Notes: generated by a model from the sequence alone, not told the origin. A DNA stretch of 64,000 nucleotides from Coxiella sp. RIFCSPHIGHO2_12_FULL_42_15 (GCA_001797285.1 MGOZ01000008.1:62001-126000), one strand, 5' to 3'; positions 36,577-46,592 are shown, counted from the first letter of the stretch. Numbers and translations: made by a program.

Positions 36577-36867
36577 ATGCCCATTTATGAATATCAATGC
36601 ACTCAATGCAGTCAACGCAGTGAATTTCTGCAAAAAACGAGCGATGAACCAAAAACCATTTGCCCGCATTGTGAAGCTAACGCTTTGAAAAAAATTATTT
36701 CTTCGACCAGCTTTCAACTGAAAGGCGGCGGATGGTATGTCACTGATTTTCGCGACGCGAACAAACCAACATCGACAGATACAAAAGCAGGTACCGAAAA
36801 TCCAGTCAATGATAAAAAAACCGCTGAAAACAAAGACAAAGCCGACACAAATCAGTCTAACACATGA
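36577..36867 (+). CDS. FmdB-family zinc-ribbon protein
   Basis: A 96-residue protein. It starts with the family signature MPIYEYQCTQCSQRSEFLQK and a second cysteine pair ICPHCEA, making a Cys4 zinc ribbon, then the conserved KKIISSTSFQLKGGGWYVTDF. The C-terminal 35 residues are low-complexity Lys/Asp/Asn/Thr. Family function is uncertain (putative regulator). The frame is open to 36472, but the conserved N-terminus and the GAGG eight to ten bases upstream fix the start at 36577. It is followed closely by the DUF502 gene, a common pair upstream of aspS. Confidence 0.9.
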   Translation: MPIYEYQCTQCSQRSEFLQKTSDEPKTICPHCEANALKKIISSTSFQLKGGGWYVTDFRDANKPTSTDTKAGTENPVNDKKTAENKDKADTNQSNT

Positions 36868-36888
36868 GGCAAAGAGGCTCCAGCAACC

Positions 36889-37491
36889 ATGCGTAAGTAT
36901 CTTATTTCTGGCTTATTAATTTGGATTCCGATCTGGGTTACGTTTGTTGTCATTCGTTTCATTATTGATTTGCTGGATCAGTCATTAGCGTTGCTTCCCC
37001 ATCGCTACCAACCGGATAATTTATTTGGCTTTCACATCCCGGGTTTGGGGTTACTGTTTACACTACTTATTGTTTTTTTAACAGGGCTATTCGCCGCTAA
37101 TTTTATTGGCTCAGGCCTCGTGCATTTGTGGGAGCGCATCCTGGCAAAAATCCCCTTAATTCGCAGCGTATATTCTGCGGTGAAACAGATGCTAAACGCT
37201 TTTGTACAACCCAAAAGCACTTCCTTTCGCAAAGTGGTTATGGTGCAATTTCCCAGAGAAAACAGCTGGTCCATTGGATTTCAAACCTCTGAACGCGTTA
37301 ACAACCTCCCCTCACAAAAAGAATCCATTGCCGTATTCATCCCCACTTGCCCCAATCCCACGGCCGGATTTCTCCTGTATGTCTCGACCGATCAAGTCAC
37401 AGAGCTCAACTTAACGGTTGAAGAAGCGTTTAAACTGATTATTTCGGTTGGAGTCATCACCCCCAGTCGCACAGATCTTGTCAAACGATGA
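36889..37491 (+). CDS. DUF502 family inner-membrane protein
   Basis: A 200-residue membrane protein of the DUF502 family. Two membrane segments are clear (residues 4-28, LISGLLIWIPIWVTFVVIRFI, and about 53-75), followed by ERILAKIPLIRSVYSAVKQM and a soluble domain with VVMVQFPRENSWSIGFQT and FIPTCPNPTAGFLLYV. Function is unknown. In many gammaproteobacteria fmdB, this gene and aspS are adjacent; here a 4-kb accessory segment separates it from aspS. Confidence 0.9.
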   Translation: MRKYLISGLLIWIPIWVTFVVIRFIIDLLDQSLALLPHRYQPDNLFGFHIPGLGLLFTLLIVFLTGLFAANFIGSGLVHLWERILAKIPLIRSVYSAVKQMLNAFVQPKSTSFRKVVMVQFPRENSWSIGFQTSERVNNLPSQKESIAVFIPTCPNPTAGFLLYVSTDQVTELNLTVEEAFKLIISVGVITPSRTDLVKR

Positions 37492-37541
37492 CAACATACC
37501 GTTTGCATGACAGACCCACCTTTCATCAGAGAGGTACAGCC

Positions 37542-37672
37542 TTACCTCACACCCTGTTTTTTATCCCGCGAACCTCGTAATGTTTTCCCGTCAATAGCAA
37601 TAATTCGCCCACCAGTAACTCTTGCCGATCCACTGAACCATTTCAGGATGAATTTGGAAACACCCACTTTCC
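37542..37672 (-). pseudogene. ISAs1-family transposase fragment
   Basis: The minus strand encodes VSKFILKWFSGSARVTGG, then RIIAIDGKTLRGSRDKKQGV and a stop. The motif AIDGKTLRGS is the conserved first-aspartate block of ISAs1-type DDE transposases. Nothing else of the transposase is visible. It marks the left edge of the carbamoyltransferase locus; the rest of the 353-bp gap holds only the promoter at 37738-37765. Confidence 0.75.
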
Positions 37673-37737
37673 AGTAATGGGATAACTTACCACGTTGTAT
37701 TTTTTAGGCGACAATACAGCACGATCAAAGCGATTCC

Positions 37738-37765
37738 TTGAACGACGGAAAAAAATCAGTATACT
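37738..37765 (+). promoter_or_regulatory. Candidate promoter of the carbamoyltransferase locus
   Basis: TTGAAC (37738-37743), 16-base spacer, TATACT (37760-37765). It would start an mRNA near 37772, 73 bases before the first ATG of the locus. Confidence 0.45.
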
Positions 37766-37844
37766 TTTAAGGTCCGCGTTGGCAGAGGAATTCAATTGCC
37801 GATAAAGACCCTCTCCCACCTTCTCGCTACGTAAAGGAAAGACT

Positions 37845-38036
37845 ATGCACAACATTAAATGGCGACGGCAATTAGCCGTTTACCGGGAATTAAGTAAAGG
37901 CTTCTGTCTACGCAACAAAGGGGGATTATGTGCTGTGATGTTGCTCTTATTGGTTTGGCGTATTTTTGTCAATAAAACCACGATAAATTCGGCGCAACCA
38001 CAAGCTCCATCCGATTTTACCTACACCCTATTTTAA
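37845..38036 (+). CDS. Small DUF5989-like membrane protein
   Basis: A 63-residue protein with one membrane helix (residues 26-43, GGLCAVMLLLLVWRIFV) and the ending SDFTYTLF. Proteins of the DUF5989 group have the same layout, a basic N-terminus, one helix and a C-terminal F(I/T)YTLF, and are encoded next to NodU/SxtI-type carbamoyltransferases. The gene is the first of the locus and lies 16 bases before the carbamoyltransferase. Assignment rests on the ending and the context. A helper or membrane anchor for the transferase is a plausible guess. Confidence 0.65.
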   Translation: MHNIKWRRQLAVYRELSKGFCLRNKGGLCAVMLLLLVWRIFVNKTTINSAQPQAPSDFTYTLF

Positions 38037-38052
38037 TGGCGAGTGTCGATAA

Positions 38053-39855
38053 ATGAAACTGATTGGAATTTCCGCTTATTATCACGATAGCGCAGCAGCC
38101 CTTATTGAAGAGGGGGTTATCGTTGCAGCAGCACAAGAAGAGCGATTTTCTCGCATTAAACATGATTCACGTTTTCCCCATGGCGCGCTGCGTTATTGTC
38201 TTTCGAAAGTAACCGGAGGACTGGGAGCGGTGGATTATATTGTTTTCTATGAAAAACCATTTTTGAAATTTGAGCGTCTTTTGGAAACTGGTATTATTCG
38301 TGCGCCCAAAGGATTCCCTTATTTTAAAAAAATCATGTCGTCGTGGATGGGCGGAAAACTTTTTCAAGAAGATAATTTATTACAGGAACTTTCTGCTTAT
38401 TACCCTTATTCCCCTTTATCCAATATAAAAGCGAAACTTTTATTTTCACAACATCACTTAAGCCATGCGGCCTCTGCTTTTTATCCTTCACCCTTTGCAG
38501 AAGCCGCCGTCATCACGATTGATGGCGTCGGGGAATGGACAACCACCGGTATTTTCCATGGGAAACAAAAAACGCTTATTCCTTTACAGGAGCTCCATTT
38601 CCCACACTCGCTGGGATTATTATATTCCGCTTTTACTTATTATTTAGGTTTTAAAGTCAATGATGGCGAATATAAGGTGATGGGCTTGGCCCCCTACGGA
38701 TCGCCTCAATATCGATCTTTGATTTTAAATCACCTCATTGATTTGCAAGAAGATGGTTCCTTCCAGCTAAATCTCAAGTATTTTAATTTCCACCATCACC
38801 AGAACATGATCAATGACGAATTTTTATCTTTATTTTCACAACCCAAAAGAAGTAAAGACGACACTATTCAGCAATTTCATATGGATATTGCCGCTTCCAT
38901 ACAAACCGTCTGCGAAGAAGTCATGCTGCGCATCGCTCGACACGCCAAACAAATAACACAAGCAAAAAATCTTTGTATTGCCGGGGGAGTTGGGCTAAAT
39001 TGCGTAGCCAATGGGAAAATTTTACGAGAAAATATGTTTGAAAAAATCTGGATTCAGCCAGCGGCAGGTGATGCTGGTGGTGCGTTAGGTGCTGCGTTGG
39101 CAGCGTATCATCAGCATCTTCAGCAAAAACGTATTGTAGTAAATGAAAAAGATCATATGCGCGGAGCTTATTTAGGCCCAGCTTATTCTGACCCTGTTAT
39201 CCAATCCAGTTTAGGTAAATTGAAAGCACGTTATCATGTTATGGACGACGAACATTTATTGAATGTGGTGGTTGATGCGCTGGATGCGGGCAAAGTCGTT
39301 GGATGGTTTAATGGCGCAATGGAGTTTGGTCCACGAGCGCTAGGCCATCGCTCCATTTTGGCGGATGCACGCAACCCCAACATGCAAAAAATTCTTAATT
39401 TAAAAGTTAAAAATCGCGAGGGTTTTAGACCGTTTGCACCGTTAGTTTTAGCAGAGGATGTGCAGCATTGGTTTGAAGATCTTAAAGACAGCCCGTACAT
39501 GTTATTAGTGACGCAAGTGAAAAAAGAACATTGCTTGCAAGAAGTGGATAAAAGCGCAATGCTCCTGAATAGAATAAATGAAGTTCGCTCGGTGGTCCCT
39601 GCAATCACCCACGTCGATTTTTCTGCCCGAGTGCAAACGGTAGAAAAAAACACTCATGCGCGATTACATACTTTATTAACCAAATTCAAAGAGAAAACGG
39701 GTATACCCATCTTAATCAATACAAGCTTTAATGTGAGTGATGAACCTATTGTTGAATCTCCTCAAGATGCTTATCGTTGCTTTATGAGCACAGATATCGA
39801 CATGGTGGTTATTGAAAATTGTCTTTTAAATAAAGAAGAGCAAACAGTGAGATAA
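38053..39855 (+). CDS. O-carbamoyltransferase, NodU/TobZ/SxtI family
   Basis: A 600-residue enzyme that should use carbamoyl phosphate and ATP to make carbamoyl-adenylate and pass the carbamoyl group to a hydroxyl. The N-terminal Kae1-like domain shows SAYYHDSAAALI, QEERFSRIKHD, QHHLSHAASAFYPSPF, ITIDGVGEWTT, GEYKVMGLAPYG and GGVGLNCVANGKI; the C-terminal YrdC-like domain has FGPRALGHRSILADARN and LINTSFNVSDEPIVESP. All core motifs are intact. The acceptor is unknown: antibiotic, Nod factor, toxin or surface glycan in known relatives. Its neighbours resemble those of saxitoxin-type transferases (SxtJ-like, DUF5989-like), not a biosynthetic gene cluster. Confidence 0.93.
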   Translation: MKLIGISAYYHDSAAALIEEGVIVAAAQEERFSRIKHDSRFPHGALRYCLSKVTGGLGAVDYIVFYEKPFLKFERLLETGIIRAPKGFPYFKKIMSSWMGGKLFQEDNLLQELSAYYPYSPLSNIKAKLLFSQHHLSHAASAFYPSPFAEAAVITIDGVGEWTTTGIFHGKQKTLIPLQELHFPHSLGLLYSAFTYYLGFKVNDGEYKVMGLAPYGSPQYRSLILNHLIDLQEDGSFQLNLKYFNFHHHQNMINDEFLSLFSQPKRSKDDTIQQFHMDIAASIQTVCEEVMLRIARHAKQITQAKNLCIAGGVGLNCVANGKILRENMFEKIWIQPAAGDAGGALGAALAAYHQHLQQKRIVVNEKDHMRGAYLGPAYSDPVIQSSLGKLKARYHVMDDEHLLNVVVDALDAGKVVGWFNGAMEFGPRALGHRSILADARNPNMQKILNLKVKNREGFRPFAPLVLAEDVQHWFEDLKDSPYMLLVTQVKKEHCLQEVDKSAMLLNRINEVRSVVPAITHVDFSARVQTVEKNTHARLHTLLTKFKEKTGIPILINTSFNVSDEPIVESPQDAYRCFMSTDIDMVVIENCLLNKEEQTVR

Positions 39856-39860
39856 AAACG

Positions 39861-41096
39861 ATGCCACAAGCTTCAGTAATGCCCAAAACGGATATTGACC
39901 TTTATGCGGTCACTCAACAAATAAAAAAAACCGTTATCTTTTATTCGTTATTTTTCATTTTTATCGGTTTAGGGTGCTTAATTATCGGGCAGATCACTCA
40001 ACGTGTGTGGCTGGCATATACGACCACTGCGCTCGGGATAGGATTTCTTTATTTAATAATTCGCTTATTTTACATGGCCCATCGCTACCCTGAACAACAT
40101 CCACCTTCTCATTGGCAATACTTAACGTGCAAACAATACCGCATGTCAGAGGATATCGGGCGTGAACCCATGCCTTTTTTTTCTCAATGTCTGGATAATA
40201 CTGCTAAATTTAACGTTTGTTATGATCATATAGGCGCGCGAGTGAATGATGAAGCAATAGCAACCCCTCCCACCGTAGATTTGATTACCATAGGCTGTTC
40301 GCAAGCGTGGGGTCAAGGCGTTGAAAATCCAGATACCTTTACCTCGCAACTGCACACCCTAACAGGTTTATCGGTTGCTAATCTGGCAATTTCTAATAGC
40401 AGCACGTTGACGGCTCTATTGCGGTTAAAACAATTTTGTTTTCTAAAACCCAAGATCATTGTCTACGGATTATGGGAAGATCATTTTAATCGAAATATTC
40501 AAAAATCATCGCATTTTAACGAGAACTTAGCCGTATTTAAGGGACGCTACCCCGAACTGCGAAAAAATTCCAACAATGAGATACGTCTTCACCCCTTAAA
40601 AAATGCAAAAAATAATTATATTTATTATGACGTATGGCATTTTTTAGGTTCTTTTTTAAAACCGAATATTCTGAGCCATGCTTTTTGGAGGGCATTACGT
40701 TGGCGAAGTTTATGGTCGGCCTATTATAAAGACGTTTTTTCTCCCCTCTGTTTCAAAAAACATCGATTGTTGCATGCGGAAGAACGTATGGAAGCGATGT
40801 TATACCTACTAAATGAAATGAATCAAGTCGCGTTATCCCTAGGATCTCAACTGGTGGTTGTGTACATTCCGAATTATTTAGCAGACGAGCCGGAAACGGC
40901 CCCCATCGCACTGACGGAGGGAATGAACACACGAGGCATTGATTTTATCTGTATGCAAACAGCGCTGAGAGAGATGCTTGATTCTGGTATTCCTATTAAA
41001 ATTCCAGAAGATGGTCATATTTCTGTAGAAGTACATCGACGCATTGCACAGAGATTAGCGCAGAAAATTTGGAACAACCAAAAGCACGAGAGGTAA
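39861..41096 (+). CDS. Membrane-anchored SGNH-hydrolase-like protein
   Basis: A 411-residue protein with two membrane helices (about residues 26-47 and 52-72) and a soluble domain with SGNH features: block I as TIGCSQAWGQGVENPDTF (GxS nucleophile), block II VANLAISNSSTLTAL (Gly/Asn positions), and block V PEDGHIS with Asp and His. Such proteins remove or add acyl groups on carbohydrates and often follow NodU-type transferases. It starts 6 bases after the carbamoyltransferase stop and ends 6 bases before the SxtJ-like gene, so the four genes form one tight operon. Enzyme activity is inferred. Confidence 0.75.
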   Translation: MPQASVMPKTDIDLYAVTQQIKKTVIFYSLFFIFIGLGCLIIGQITQRVWLAYTTTALGIGFLYLIIRLFYMAHRYPEQHPPSHWQYLTCKQYRMSEDIGREPMPFFSQCLDNTAKFNVCYDHIGARVNDEAIATPPTVDLITIGCSQAWGQGVENPDTFTSQLHTLTGLSVANLAISNSSTLTALLRLKQFCFLKPKIIVYGLWEDHFNRNIQKSSHFNENLAVFKGRYPELRKNSNNEIRLHPLKNAKNNYIYYDVWHFLGSFLKPNILSHAFWRALRWRSLWSAYYKDVFSPLCFKKHRLLHAEERMEAMLYLLNEMNQVALSLGSQLVVVYIPNYLADEPETAPIALTEGMNTRGIDFICMQTALREMLDSGIPIKIPEDGHISVEVHRRIAQRLAQKIWNNQKHER

Positions 41097-41101
41097 AATC
41101 C

Positions 41102-41467
41102 ATGAGGAAGCCGGATTCTGAGAATTTTTTGCGAATGGTTCGCGGGATTTTGCGATTTTTTTATTGTCTGTGCGCGCTGTTTATTTTAATGAAAAATTAT
41201 CTGCTAGGTTGCTGTTTTTTAACAATCCTTGTTTTGACAAGCTTTATTTTGAATAAAAAACCTGGTTTCCCTTATAAAATATATCTTTACTTGTTTTCTC
41301 GGATTAATAATTTTTTTTATCATGTTTTGATTTTTTTAATTTTTTATTTTTTTATAACTCCTTTCTGTGTTTTGTTCGCATTTTTTCGGGAAAAGAAAAT
41401 AGCAAAACGGAAGGAAAGCCACTGGAAAAAAAGCGCGCTAAATCATGATTGGAAAAGCTTGAGTTAA
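41102..41467 (+). CDS. SxtJ-like small membrane protein
   Basis: A 121-residue protein with two strongly hydrophobic regions (about residues 14-55 and 70-95) and a final cytosolic tail. The pattern IFYFFITPFCVLFAFFREKK followed by ESHWKK resembles the SxtJ-type ending (iTPiGll.R...S.W) found beside SxtI carbamoyltransferases. An earlier in-frame TTG at 41069 lies inside the SGNH gene; the ATG at 41102 is preferred. It closes the locus. Function unknown in all members. Confidence 0.65.
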   Translation: MRKPDSENFLRMVRGILRFFYCLCALFILMKNYLLGCCFLTILVLTSFILNKKPGFPYKIYLYLFSRINNFFYHVLIFLIFYFFITPFCVLFAFFREKKIAKRKESHWKKSALNHDWKSLS

Positions 41468-41478
41468 ACAATGGATCC

Positions 41479-41538
41479 CTTATTCTTATCATGACGAAGA
41501 TTTGATTTCAATACATTATTTTTCTTTAGCGTTCTAAT
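41479..41538 (-). pseudogene. IS6-family transposase scrap
   Basis: This 60-bp stretch is nearly identical to 457-516 inside the decayed IS6 transposase and encodes LRHDKNK on the minus strand. It marks the right edge of the carbamoyltransferase locus. Confidence 0.7.
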
Positions 41539-41805
41539 TGCAGCAGGGTTGAATTGCCGATTTTTTATCTTTTTTCACAGAAAGAACAAAATCAAGGGTA
41601 TTTCCAGACGATTCGATAACTCTATAAAACGGGTAACCTCTCCTTTGTTAAGTCGTGTCACATCAAGTCGGAACTATTCCACATCAGGCGCTTCGTTTGA
41701 CCAGCATCATCCAAAGCGCACCATGAAACATCCAACGAGTGCTTGCAGACCAACGAGTCTACAGGTACCATTTTGCGTTTACCGTCTGACAAAAAAGGGT
41801 TCGTT
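41539..41805. other. Non-coding leader before aspS
   Basis: No gene, strong hairpin or recognisable riboswitch is seen. The aspS frame is open back to 41743 but lacks a ribosome site and conserved residues there. A promoter for aspS should lie here; I cannot place it. Confidence 0.5.
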
Positions 41806-43575
41806 ATGCGCAGCCATTACAGTCACGAAGTTAATAACTCACTGATTAACAAAGAAATAACCTTGTGCGGTTGGGTACACCGCCGTCGCGATCACGGAGG
41901 ATTAATTTTTATTGATTTACGTGATAACCGGGGCATCGTTCAGATTGTCTGCGACCCTAAAAATAAAGCCCCTTTCGAAATCGCCAATCAATTACGAAAC
42001 GAATACGTCATTCAAGTTACAGGCTCAATTCAACCACGACCCACGGGCACGATCAACCCGGAACTCGCTTCCGGCGAAGTGGAATTAATTGCAAATAAAT
42101 TAAACATTCTTAACGTAGCGCAGCCTTTACCCTTCAATATTGATGATTACCAAGAGGTGGGTGAAGAAGTGCGGCTACGATATCGCTTTTTGGATTTACG
42201 TCGCCCCGAAATGGCACAGCGCTTGAAACAACGCGGACAAATCGTGCGTTTTATTCGTCAATTTCTGGATAAACACGATTTTAATGATGTTGAAACGCCC
42301 ATTTTAACCAAATCCACCCCAGAAGGTGCACGCGATTATTTGGTGCCTAGTCGCACGCATCCCGGACATTTTTTTGCATTGCCACAATCACCTCAAATTT
42401 TTAAACAATTGTTGATGGCAGCAGGTTTCGATCGTTATTATCAAATCGTACGATGCTTTCGTGACGAAGATTTACGTGCCGATCGACAACCGGAATTCAC
42501 CCAGCTCGATATTGAAATGTCGTTCATCGAAGAAAAAGACATCCAAAATTTAATGGAAGAAATGCTGCGTCAACTGTTCAAAACCATTTTAGCGATTGAT
42601 TTCCCAAATCCATTCCCGCGCCTCACGTATCATGAAGCCATGCAGCGTTATGGTACTGACCGCCCTGACTTACGTATTCCGCTGGAACTGGTTGAAGTGA
42701 GCGATTTGGTTAAAGACGTCGATTTCAAGGTGTTTCGTGATCCCGCAAACGATCCTCTGTGCCGCGTTGCTGCCTTACGCTTACCCAACGGCGCGGAACT
42801 CAGCCGCAAAGCTATCGATGATTACACACAGTTGGTCAGCATCTATGGCGCAAAAGGATTAGCGTACATTAAAATTAATGACCTCAACCAAGGGTTGGAT
42901 GGACTGCAGTCACCCATTTTAAAATTCTTCCCAGAAAAAATAATCCAACACATCTTGACGCGCACGCAGGCAGAAACAGGGGATATTATTTTCTTTGGTG
43001 CTGACAAAAAGAAAATCGTCAACGAGGCCTTAGGCGCATTACGCAGTCGACTGGGTGCAGATCTCAATTTATATACGTGTCGTTGGGCACCGCTGTGGGT
43101 CGTGGATTTTCCGATGTTTGAACGCGAGGGACTGGGTGATTGGCAATCGCTCCACCATCCCTTCACATCACCCCAAGTATTAGATGCAAAAAAATTATTA
43201 GAAAATCCCGGTGATAGCTTGGCTCGCGCTTATGACGTCGTATTAAATGGATTTGAAATTGGAGGAGGTTCTATCCGTATTGCAAATACCGATATACAAT
43301 ATGCTGTATTTGAATTGCTCGGCATGACACGACAAGCCGCGGAAGAACAATTCGGTCATTTACTGCAAGCGTTAAAACTCGGTTGCCCACCCCATGGGGG
43401 TATTGCATTTGGTATTGATCGTATTGCGATGTTAATGAGTAATGCCACCTCCATTCGCGATGTGATTGCATTTCCAAAAACACAAACCGCACAATGTCCA
43501 TTAACCAATGCACCCGCTGAAGTGTCAGAAGTGCAATTAAAAGAATTAAATATCAAGGTCACCAAAAGCAAATAA
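41806..43575 (+). CDS. aspS: Aspartyl-tRNA synthetase
   Basis: Charges tRNA-Asp (and possibly tRNA-Asn in non-discriminating forms). The 589-residue bacterial-type enzyme has an OB-fold anticodon domain ([20 protein letters not shown]), class II motif 2 ([20 protein letters not shown]), a GAD insertion (about residues 290-420) and motif 3 ([14 protein letters not shown]), with the end [25 protein letters not shown] at 41806 is the usual N-terminus. It starts the aspS-yebC-ruvC-ruvA-ruvB series. Confidence 0.97.
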   Translation: MRSHYSHEVNNSLINKEITLCGWVHRRRDHGGLIFIDLRDNRGIVQIVCDPKNKAPFEIANQLRNEYVIQVTGSIQPRPTGTINPELASGEVELIANKLNILNVAQPLPFNIDDYQEVGEEVRLRYRFLDLRRPEMAQRLKQRGQIVRFIRQFLDKHDFNDVETPILTKSTPEGARDYLVPSRTHPGHFFALPQSPQIFKQLLMAAGFDRYYQIVRCFRDEDLRADRQPEFTQLDIEMSFIEEKDIQNLMEEMLRQLFKTILAIDFPNPFPRLTYHEAMQRYGTDRPDLRIPLELVEVSDLVKDVDFKVFRDPANDPLCRVAALRLPNGAELSRKAIDDYTQLVSIYGAKGLAYIKINDLNQGLDGLQSPILKFFPEKIIQHILTRTQAETGDIIFFGADKKKIVNEALGALRSRLGADLNLYTCRWAPLWVVDFPMFEREGLGDWQSLHHPFTSPQVLDAKKLLENPGDSLARAYDVVLNGFEIGGGSIRIANTDIQYAVFELLGMTRQAAEEQFGHLLQALKLGCPPHGGIAFGIDRIAMLMSNATSIRDVIAFPKTQTAQCPLTNAPAEVSEVQLKELNIKVTKSK

Positions 43576-43588
43576 AAGGGTGTTCATC

Positions 43589-44344
43589 ATGGCAGGACAT
43601 AGCAAATGGGCCAACATTAAACACAGTAAAGCGCGCGTAGATGCCAAACGCGGTAAGATTTTCACAAAACACATTCGCGCCATCACAGTTGCTGCACGTA
43701 CCCACGGTCCAGACATTAATGCTAACCCTTCATTACGTCTCGCGGTGGATAAAGCGCTCAACGATAACATGCCCAAAGATACGATCCAACGCGCCATCAA
43801 TCGCGGCGCAGGTTTAGAAGAAGGCATCACATTAATGCAAATTCGTTATGAAGGTTACGGCCCTAATGGCGTGGCTGTAATCGTTGACTGCTTAACCGAC
43901 AATAAAAATCGCACCGTCGCGGAAGTGCGTCATGCCTTCACAAAATGCGGTGGCAATTTAGGGACAGATGGTTCTGTCGCTTATCTTTTTGCAAAGAGGG
44001 GATTCATTACGTTTGAACCGCAACAAAACGAAGAAAAAATTATGGAAATTGCTTTAGAAAGCGGTGCAGAAGATATTACGACGAATGAAGACGGCTCTAT
44101 CGATGTCACCACGGATCCTGAAACATTTGAAGTGGTACGTGATGCGATGAAAAAAGCGAATTTACCTTTTATCTCCGCTGAAATCACCCTGCTGGCAGCT
44201 ACGAATGTCTCTTTGAGCGATGAAGCGGCAGCGGAAAAAATGCTGCGCTTGAACGACATGCTGGAAGATCTCGATGACGTGCAAGCTGTATATTCTAATG
44301 CAACAATCGCAGATGAAATCTACGAGAAAATGAGGAGCGGCTAA
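43589..44344 (+). CDS. yebC: YebC/TACO1-family protein
   Basis: A 251-residue protein of the YebC family, proposed as a transcription regulator and, for some members, as a helper for translating proline runs. The start MAGHSKWANIKHSKARVD (43589) is the canonical one; an in-frame earlier ATG at 43580 adds three residues only. Further family blocks are RAINRGAG, YEGYGPNGVA, KCGGNLGTDGSVAYLF and ITTNEDGSIDVTTDP. It sits 13 bases after aspS and before ruvC, as in many gammaproteobacteria. Confidence 0.96.
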   Translation: MAGHSKWANIKHSKARVDAKRGKIFTKHIRAITVAARTHGPDINANPSLRLAVDKALNDNMPKDTIQRAINRGAGLEEGITLMQIRYEGYGPNGVAVIVDCLTDNKNRTVAEVRHAFTKCGGNLGTDGSVAYLFAKRGFITFEPQQNEEKIMEIALESGAEDITTNEDGSIDVTTDPETFEVVRDAMKKANLPFISAEITLLAATNVSLSDEAAAEKMLRLNDMLEDLDDVQAVYSNATIADEIYEKMRSG

Positions 44345-44345
44345 C

Positions 44346-44402
44346 CCGGATATTTCATGTTGCTTTTTGAAGATAACGGCCACACGAAGTGCCCTGCCGC
44401 AT
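44346..44402. repeat. Repeat family F, copy 2
   Basis: GATATTTCATGTTGCTTTTT to GAAGTGCCCTGCCGC; its reverse complement recurs at 62455-62519. It fills the space between yebC and ruvC. Confidence 0.7.
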
Positions 44403-44428
44403 CATTTCATGCTACACTCTTTTGCATT

Positions 44429-44935
44429 ATGGAAAAGCACATCATCATCGGTATTGATCCGGGATCACGCTGCACGGGATATGGCGTCATTTGGGCAACG
44501 CGACAACACCAAAGCATGCTGGCTTATGGTTTTATCCGCAGTGAGCAAAGTAGTCTCGGTGAACGATTGCATCACATCCATCAAAAAATCTCTGCCATCA
44601 TCACTGAATATCAACCGACCGTAGCTGCCATCGAACAAGTTTTCACGTGCAAAAACCCGCAATCCGCGTTAAAACTCGGGCAAGCGCGTGGTGCTGCCTT
44701 ATCCGCGTTAGCAGGCTATTCATTACCGATTTATGAATACAGCGCACGCCAAATCAAAAAAACGGTCGTTGGTTATGGCGCTGCGGAAAAAATTCAAGTA
44801 CAACACATGGTGCGTTTACTGTTGAAATTAACAGAAACACCACAAGCGGATGCCGCCGATGCATTAGCGATTGCCATTTGCCACAGTCATCACCATCCAT
44901 TACGATCAACACAACGACAAGGAATTGCAACATGA
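44429..44935 (+). CDS. ruvC: Crossover junction endodeoxyribonuclease RuvC
   Basis: Resolves Holliday junctions by symmetric nicking. The 168-residue protein contains the RNase H-like catalytic acids: Asp in [13 protein letters not shown], Glu in [20 protein letters not shown] and a final Asp pair in [21 protein letters not shown] at 44429 is the natural start. Its stop overlaps ruvA by four bases (ATGA). Confidence 0.97.
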   Translation: MEKHIIIGIDPGSRCTGYGVIWATRQHQSMLAYGFIRSEQSSLGERLHHIHQKISAIITEYQPTVAAIEQVFTCKNPQSALKLGQARGAALSALAGYSLPIYEYSARQIKKTVVGYGAAEKIQVQHMVRLLLKLTETPQADAADALAIAICHSHHHPLRSTQRQGIAT

Positions 44936-45537
44936 TCGGCACGTTACGCGGTATCATCACCCAAAAAACGCCCCCCTATTTGACCCTCGACGTGAATGGT
45001 GTCGGTTATGAATTACAGGCACCCATGACGACTTTTTATCAACTCACCGATGAACCATCCACTCTCTTACTCTACACACACTTGTCCATCCGTGAAGACG
45101 CACACCACCTTTTTGGATTTATTCAACAACAGGATCGTGATTTATTTCGTGCGTTAATAAAAATAAATGGGGTCGGACCCAAACTCGCCCTGGCCATTTT
45201 ATCCAGCATGGAACCGCAACAATTTGCCCTTGCCGTTCAACAACAAGATATGAGTGTGCTGCTCAAAATTCCCGGCATCGGCAAAAAGACGGCGGAACGA
45301 CTCGTCATTGAATGTCGCGATGCACTAGACAAGTGGCAAACAATGAATGATGATTCTGCAAAAATCACTCATCACGCTTCTTCTACTTTGCAAGATGCCA
45401 TTGATGCACTCACCGCACTGGGTTATAAACCGCAAGAAGCAAAACGCTCAATCGAAAAAATTTATAAAGAAGAACACAGTGTTGAAGTGCTCATTCGCCA
45501 CGCTTTAAAACAAATGGTCGCAGGTAAAATCGTATGA
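44932..45537 (+). CDS. ruvA: Holliday junction helicase subunit RuvA
   Basis: The junction-binding tetramer that loads RuvB. The 201-residue protein has domain I ([23 protein letters not shown]), the tandem helix-hairpin-helix ([14 protein letters not shown] and [15 protein letters not shown]) and the C-terminal RuvB-binding domain ([12 protein letters not shown]). ATGA overlaps at both ends link it to ruvC and ruvB. Confidence 0.97.
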   Translation: MIGTLRGIITQKTPPYLTLDVNGVGYELQAPMTTFYQLTDEPSTLLLYTHLSIREDAHHLFGFIQQQDRDLFRALIKINGVGPKLALAILSSMEPQQFALAVQQQDMSVLLKIPGIGKKTAERLVIECRDALDKWQTMNDDSAKITHHASSTLQDAIDALTALGYKPQEAKRSIEKIYKEEHSVEVLIRHALKQMVAGKIV

Positions 45538-46592
45538 AAGCAGACGACGATCGCCTTGTTGACGCTCATGTCAAAGCGAATGAACCCTTGATTGAAACAT
45601 CCACACGTCCTAAACGCCTGCAAGATTATACCGGTCAACCGCGGGTGTGTGAGCAAATGGAAATTTTTTTAAGCGCCGCGCAAAAACGTCAGCAAGCCCT
45701 CGACCACGTTTTAATTTTTGGCCCCCCCGGTTTGGGAAAAACAACGCTCGCGCACATCATTGCGCATGAAATGCAGGCTCAGTTAAAACAAACATCAGGC
45801 CCTGTGCTCGAAAAAGCGGGTGATCTTGCGGCACTTCTAACCAACCTAGAACCTTTCGATGTGTTATTTATCGATGAAATTCACCGTTTAAGTCCTGTGA
45901 TTGAAGAAATTCTGTATCCTGCGATGGAAGATTATCAGCTCGATATTATGATTGGCGAAGGACCGTCCGCGCGTTCCATCAAATTAGAATTACCGAAATT
46001 CACATTAGTCGGCGCAACAACCCGTGCAGGCTTGCTCACTTCACCGTTACGAGATCGTTTCGGTATCGTGCAGCGGTTAGAATTTTATAACGTGACGGAT
46101 TTAACCAAAATTACTTTACGCGCTGCTGAAATTCTTGGCATATGCATCGAGCAAAAGGGGGCAGAAGAAATTGCGCGCCGCTCGCGTGGCACACCGCGAA
46201 TTGCGAATCGATTATTACGTCGCGTCCGTGATGTCGCGGATATTCGCAATCAGGGGCTCATTGATTTAAACACGGCCCAATACGCATTGGAATTACTACA
46301 AGTCGATCATTGCGGTTTTGATTATATGGACCGCAAATATTTGCACGCCTTACTCGATAAATTTTCGGGAGGTCCCGTTGGGCTCGATAGCATGAGTGCG
46401 GCCATCAGCGAAGAGCGCGACACCATCGAAGAAGTCATTGAGTCTTTTTTAATCCAAGAGGGCTATATTCTCCGCACCCCCCGAGGCAGAATGGCAACCC
46501 CGCGCGCCTATCAACACCTTCAGTTGCCGCCTCCCGTCACTCCACAGCAACATGAACTCGACATCACGGACGCACAAATAAAAAGGGCGTAG
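45534..46592 (+). CDS. ruvB: Holliday junction helicase ATPase RuvB
   Basis: The AAA+ hexameric motor of branch migration. The 352-residue protein has Walker [13 protein letters not shown], Walker B FIDEIHRL, sensor 1 VGATTRAG, the arginine finger region PLRDRFGI, and a C-terminal winged helix ([15 protein letters not shown]). N-terminal [11 protein letters not shown] is typical. Ends the ruvCAB unit; repeat C1 begins at its stop codon. Confidence 0.97.
   Translation: MKADDDRLVDAHVKANEPLIETSTRPKRLQDYTGQPRVCEQMEIFLSAAQKRQQALDHVLIFGPPGLGKTTLAHIIAHEMQAQLKQTSGPVLEKAGDLAALLTNLEPFDVLFIDEIHRLSPVIEEILYPAMEDYQLDIMIGEGPSARSIKLELPKFTLVGATTRAGLLTSPLRDRFGIVQRLEFYNVTDLTKITLRAAEILGICIEQKGAEEIARRSRGTPRIANRLLRRVRDVADIRNQGLIDLNTAQYALELLQVDHCGFDYMDRKYLHALLDKFSGGPVGLDSMSAAISEERDTIEEVIESFLIQEGYILRTPRGRMATPRAYQHLQLPPPVTPQQHELDITDAQIKRA

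Noticed and set aside
37643-37855. 70-codon minus-strand ORF before the carbamoyltransferase locus
   Set aside because: It partly overlaps the ISAs1 fragment in another frame and the candidate promoter, with no recognisable domain.
41743-41805. Longer aspS with 21 extra N-terminal residues
   Set aside because: The extension lacks a ribosome site and aspartyl-tRNA synthetases begin at the MRSHY-type N-terminus at 41806.
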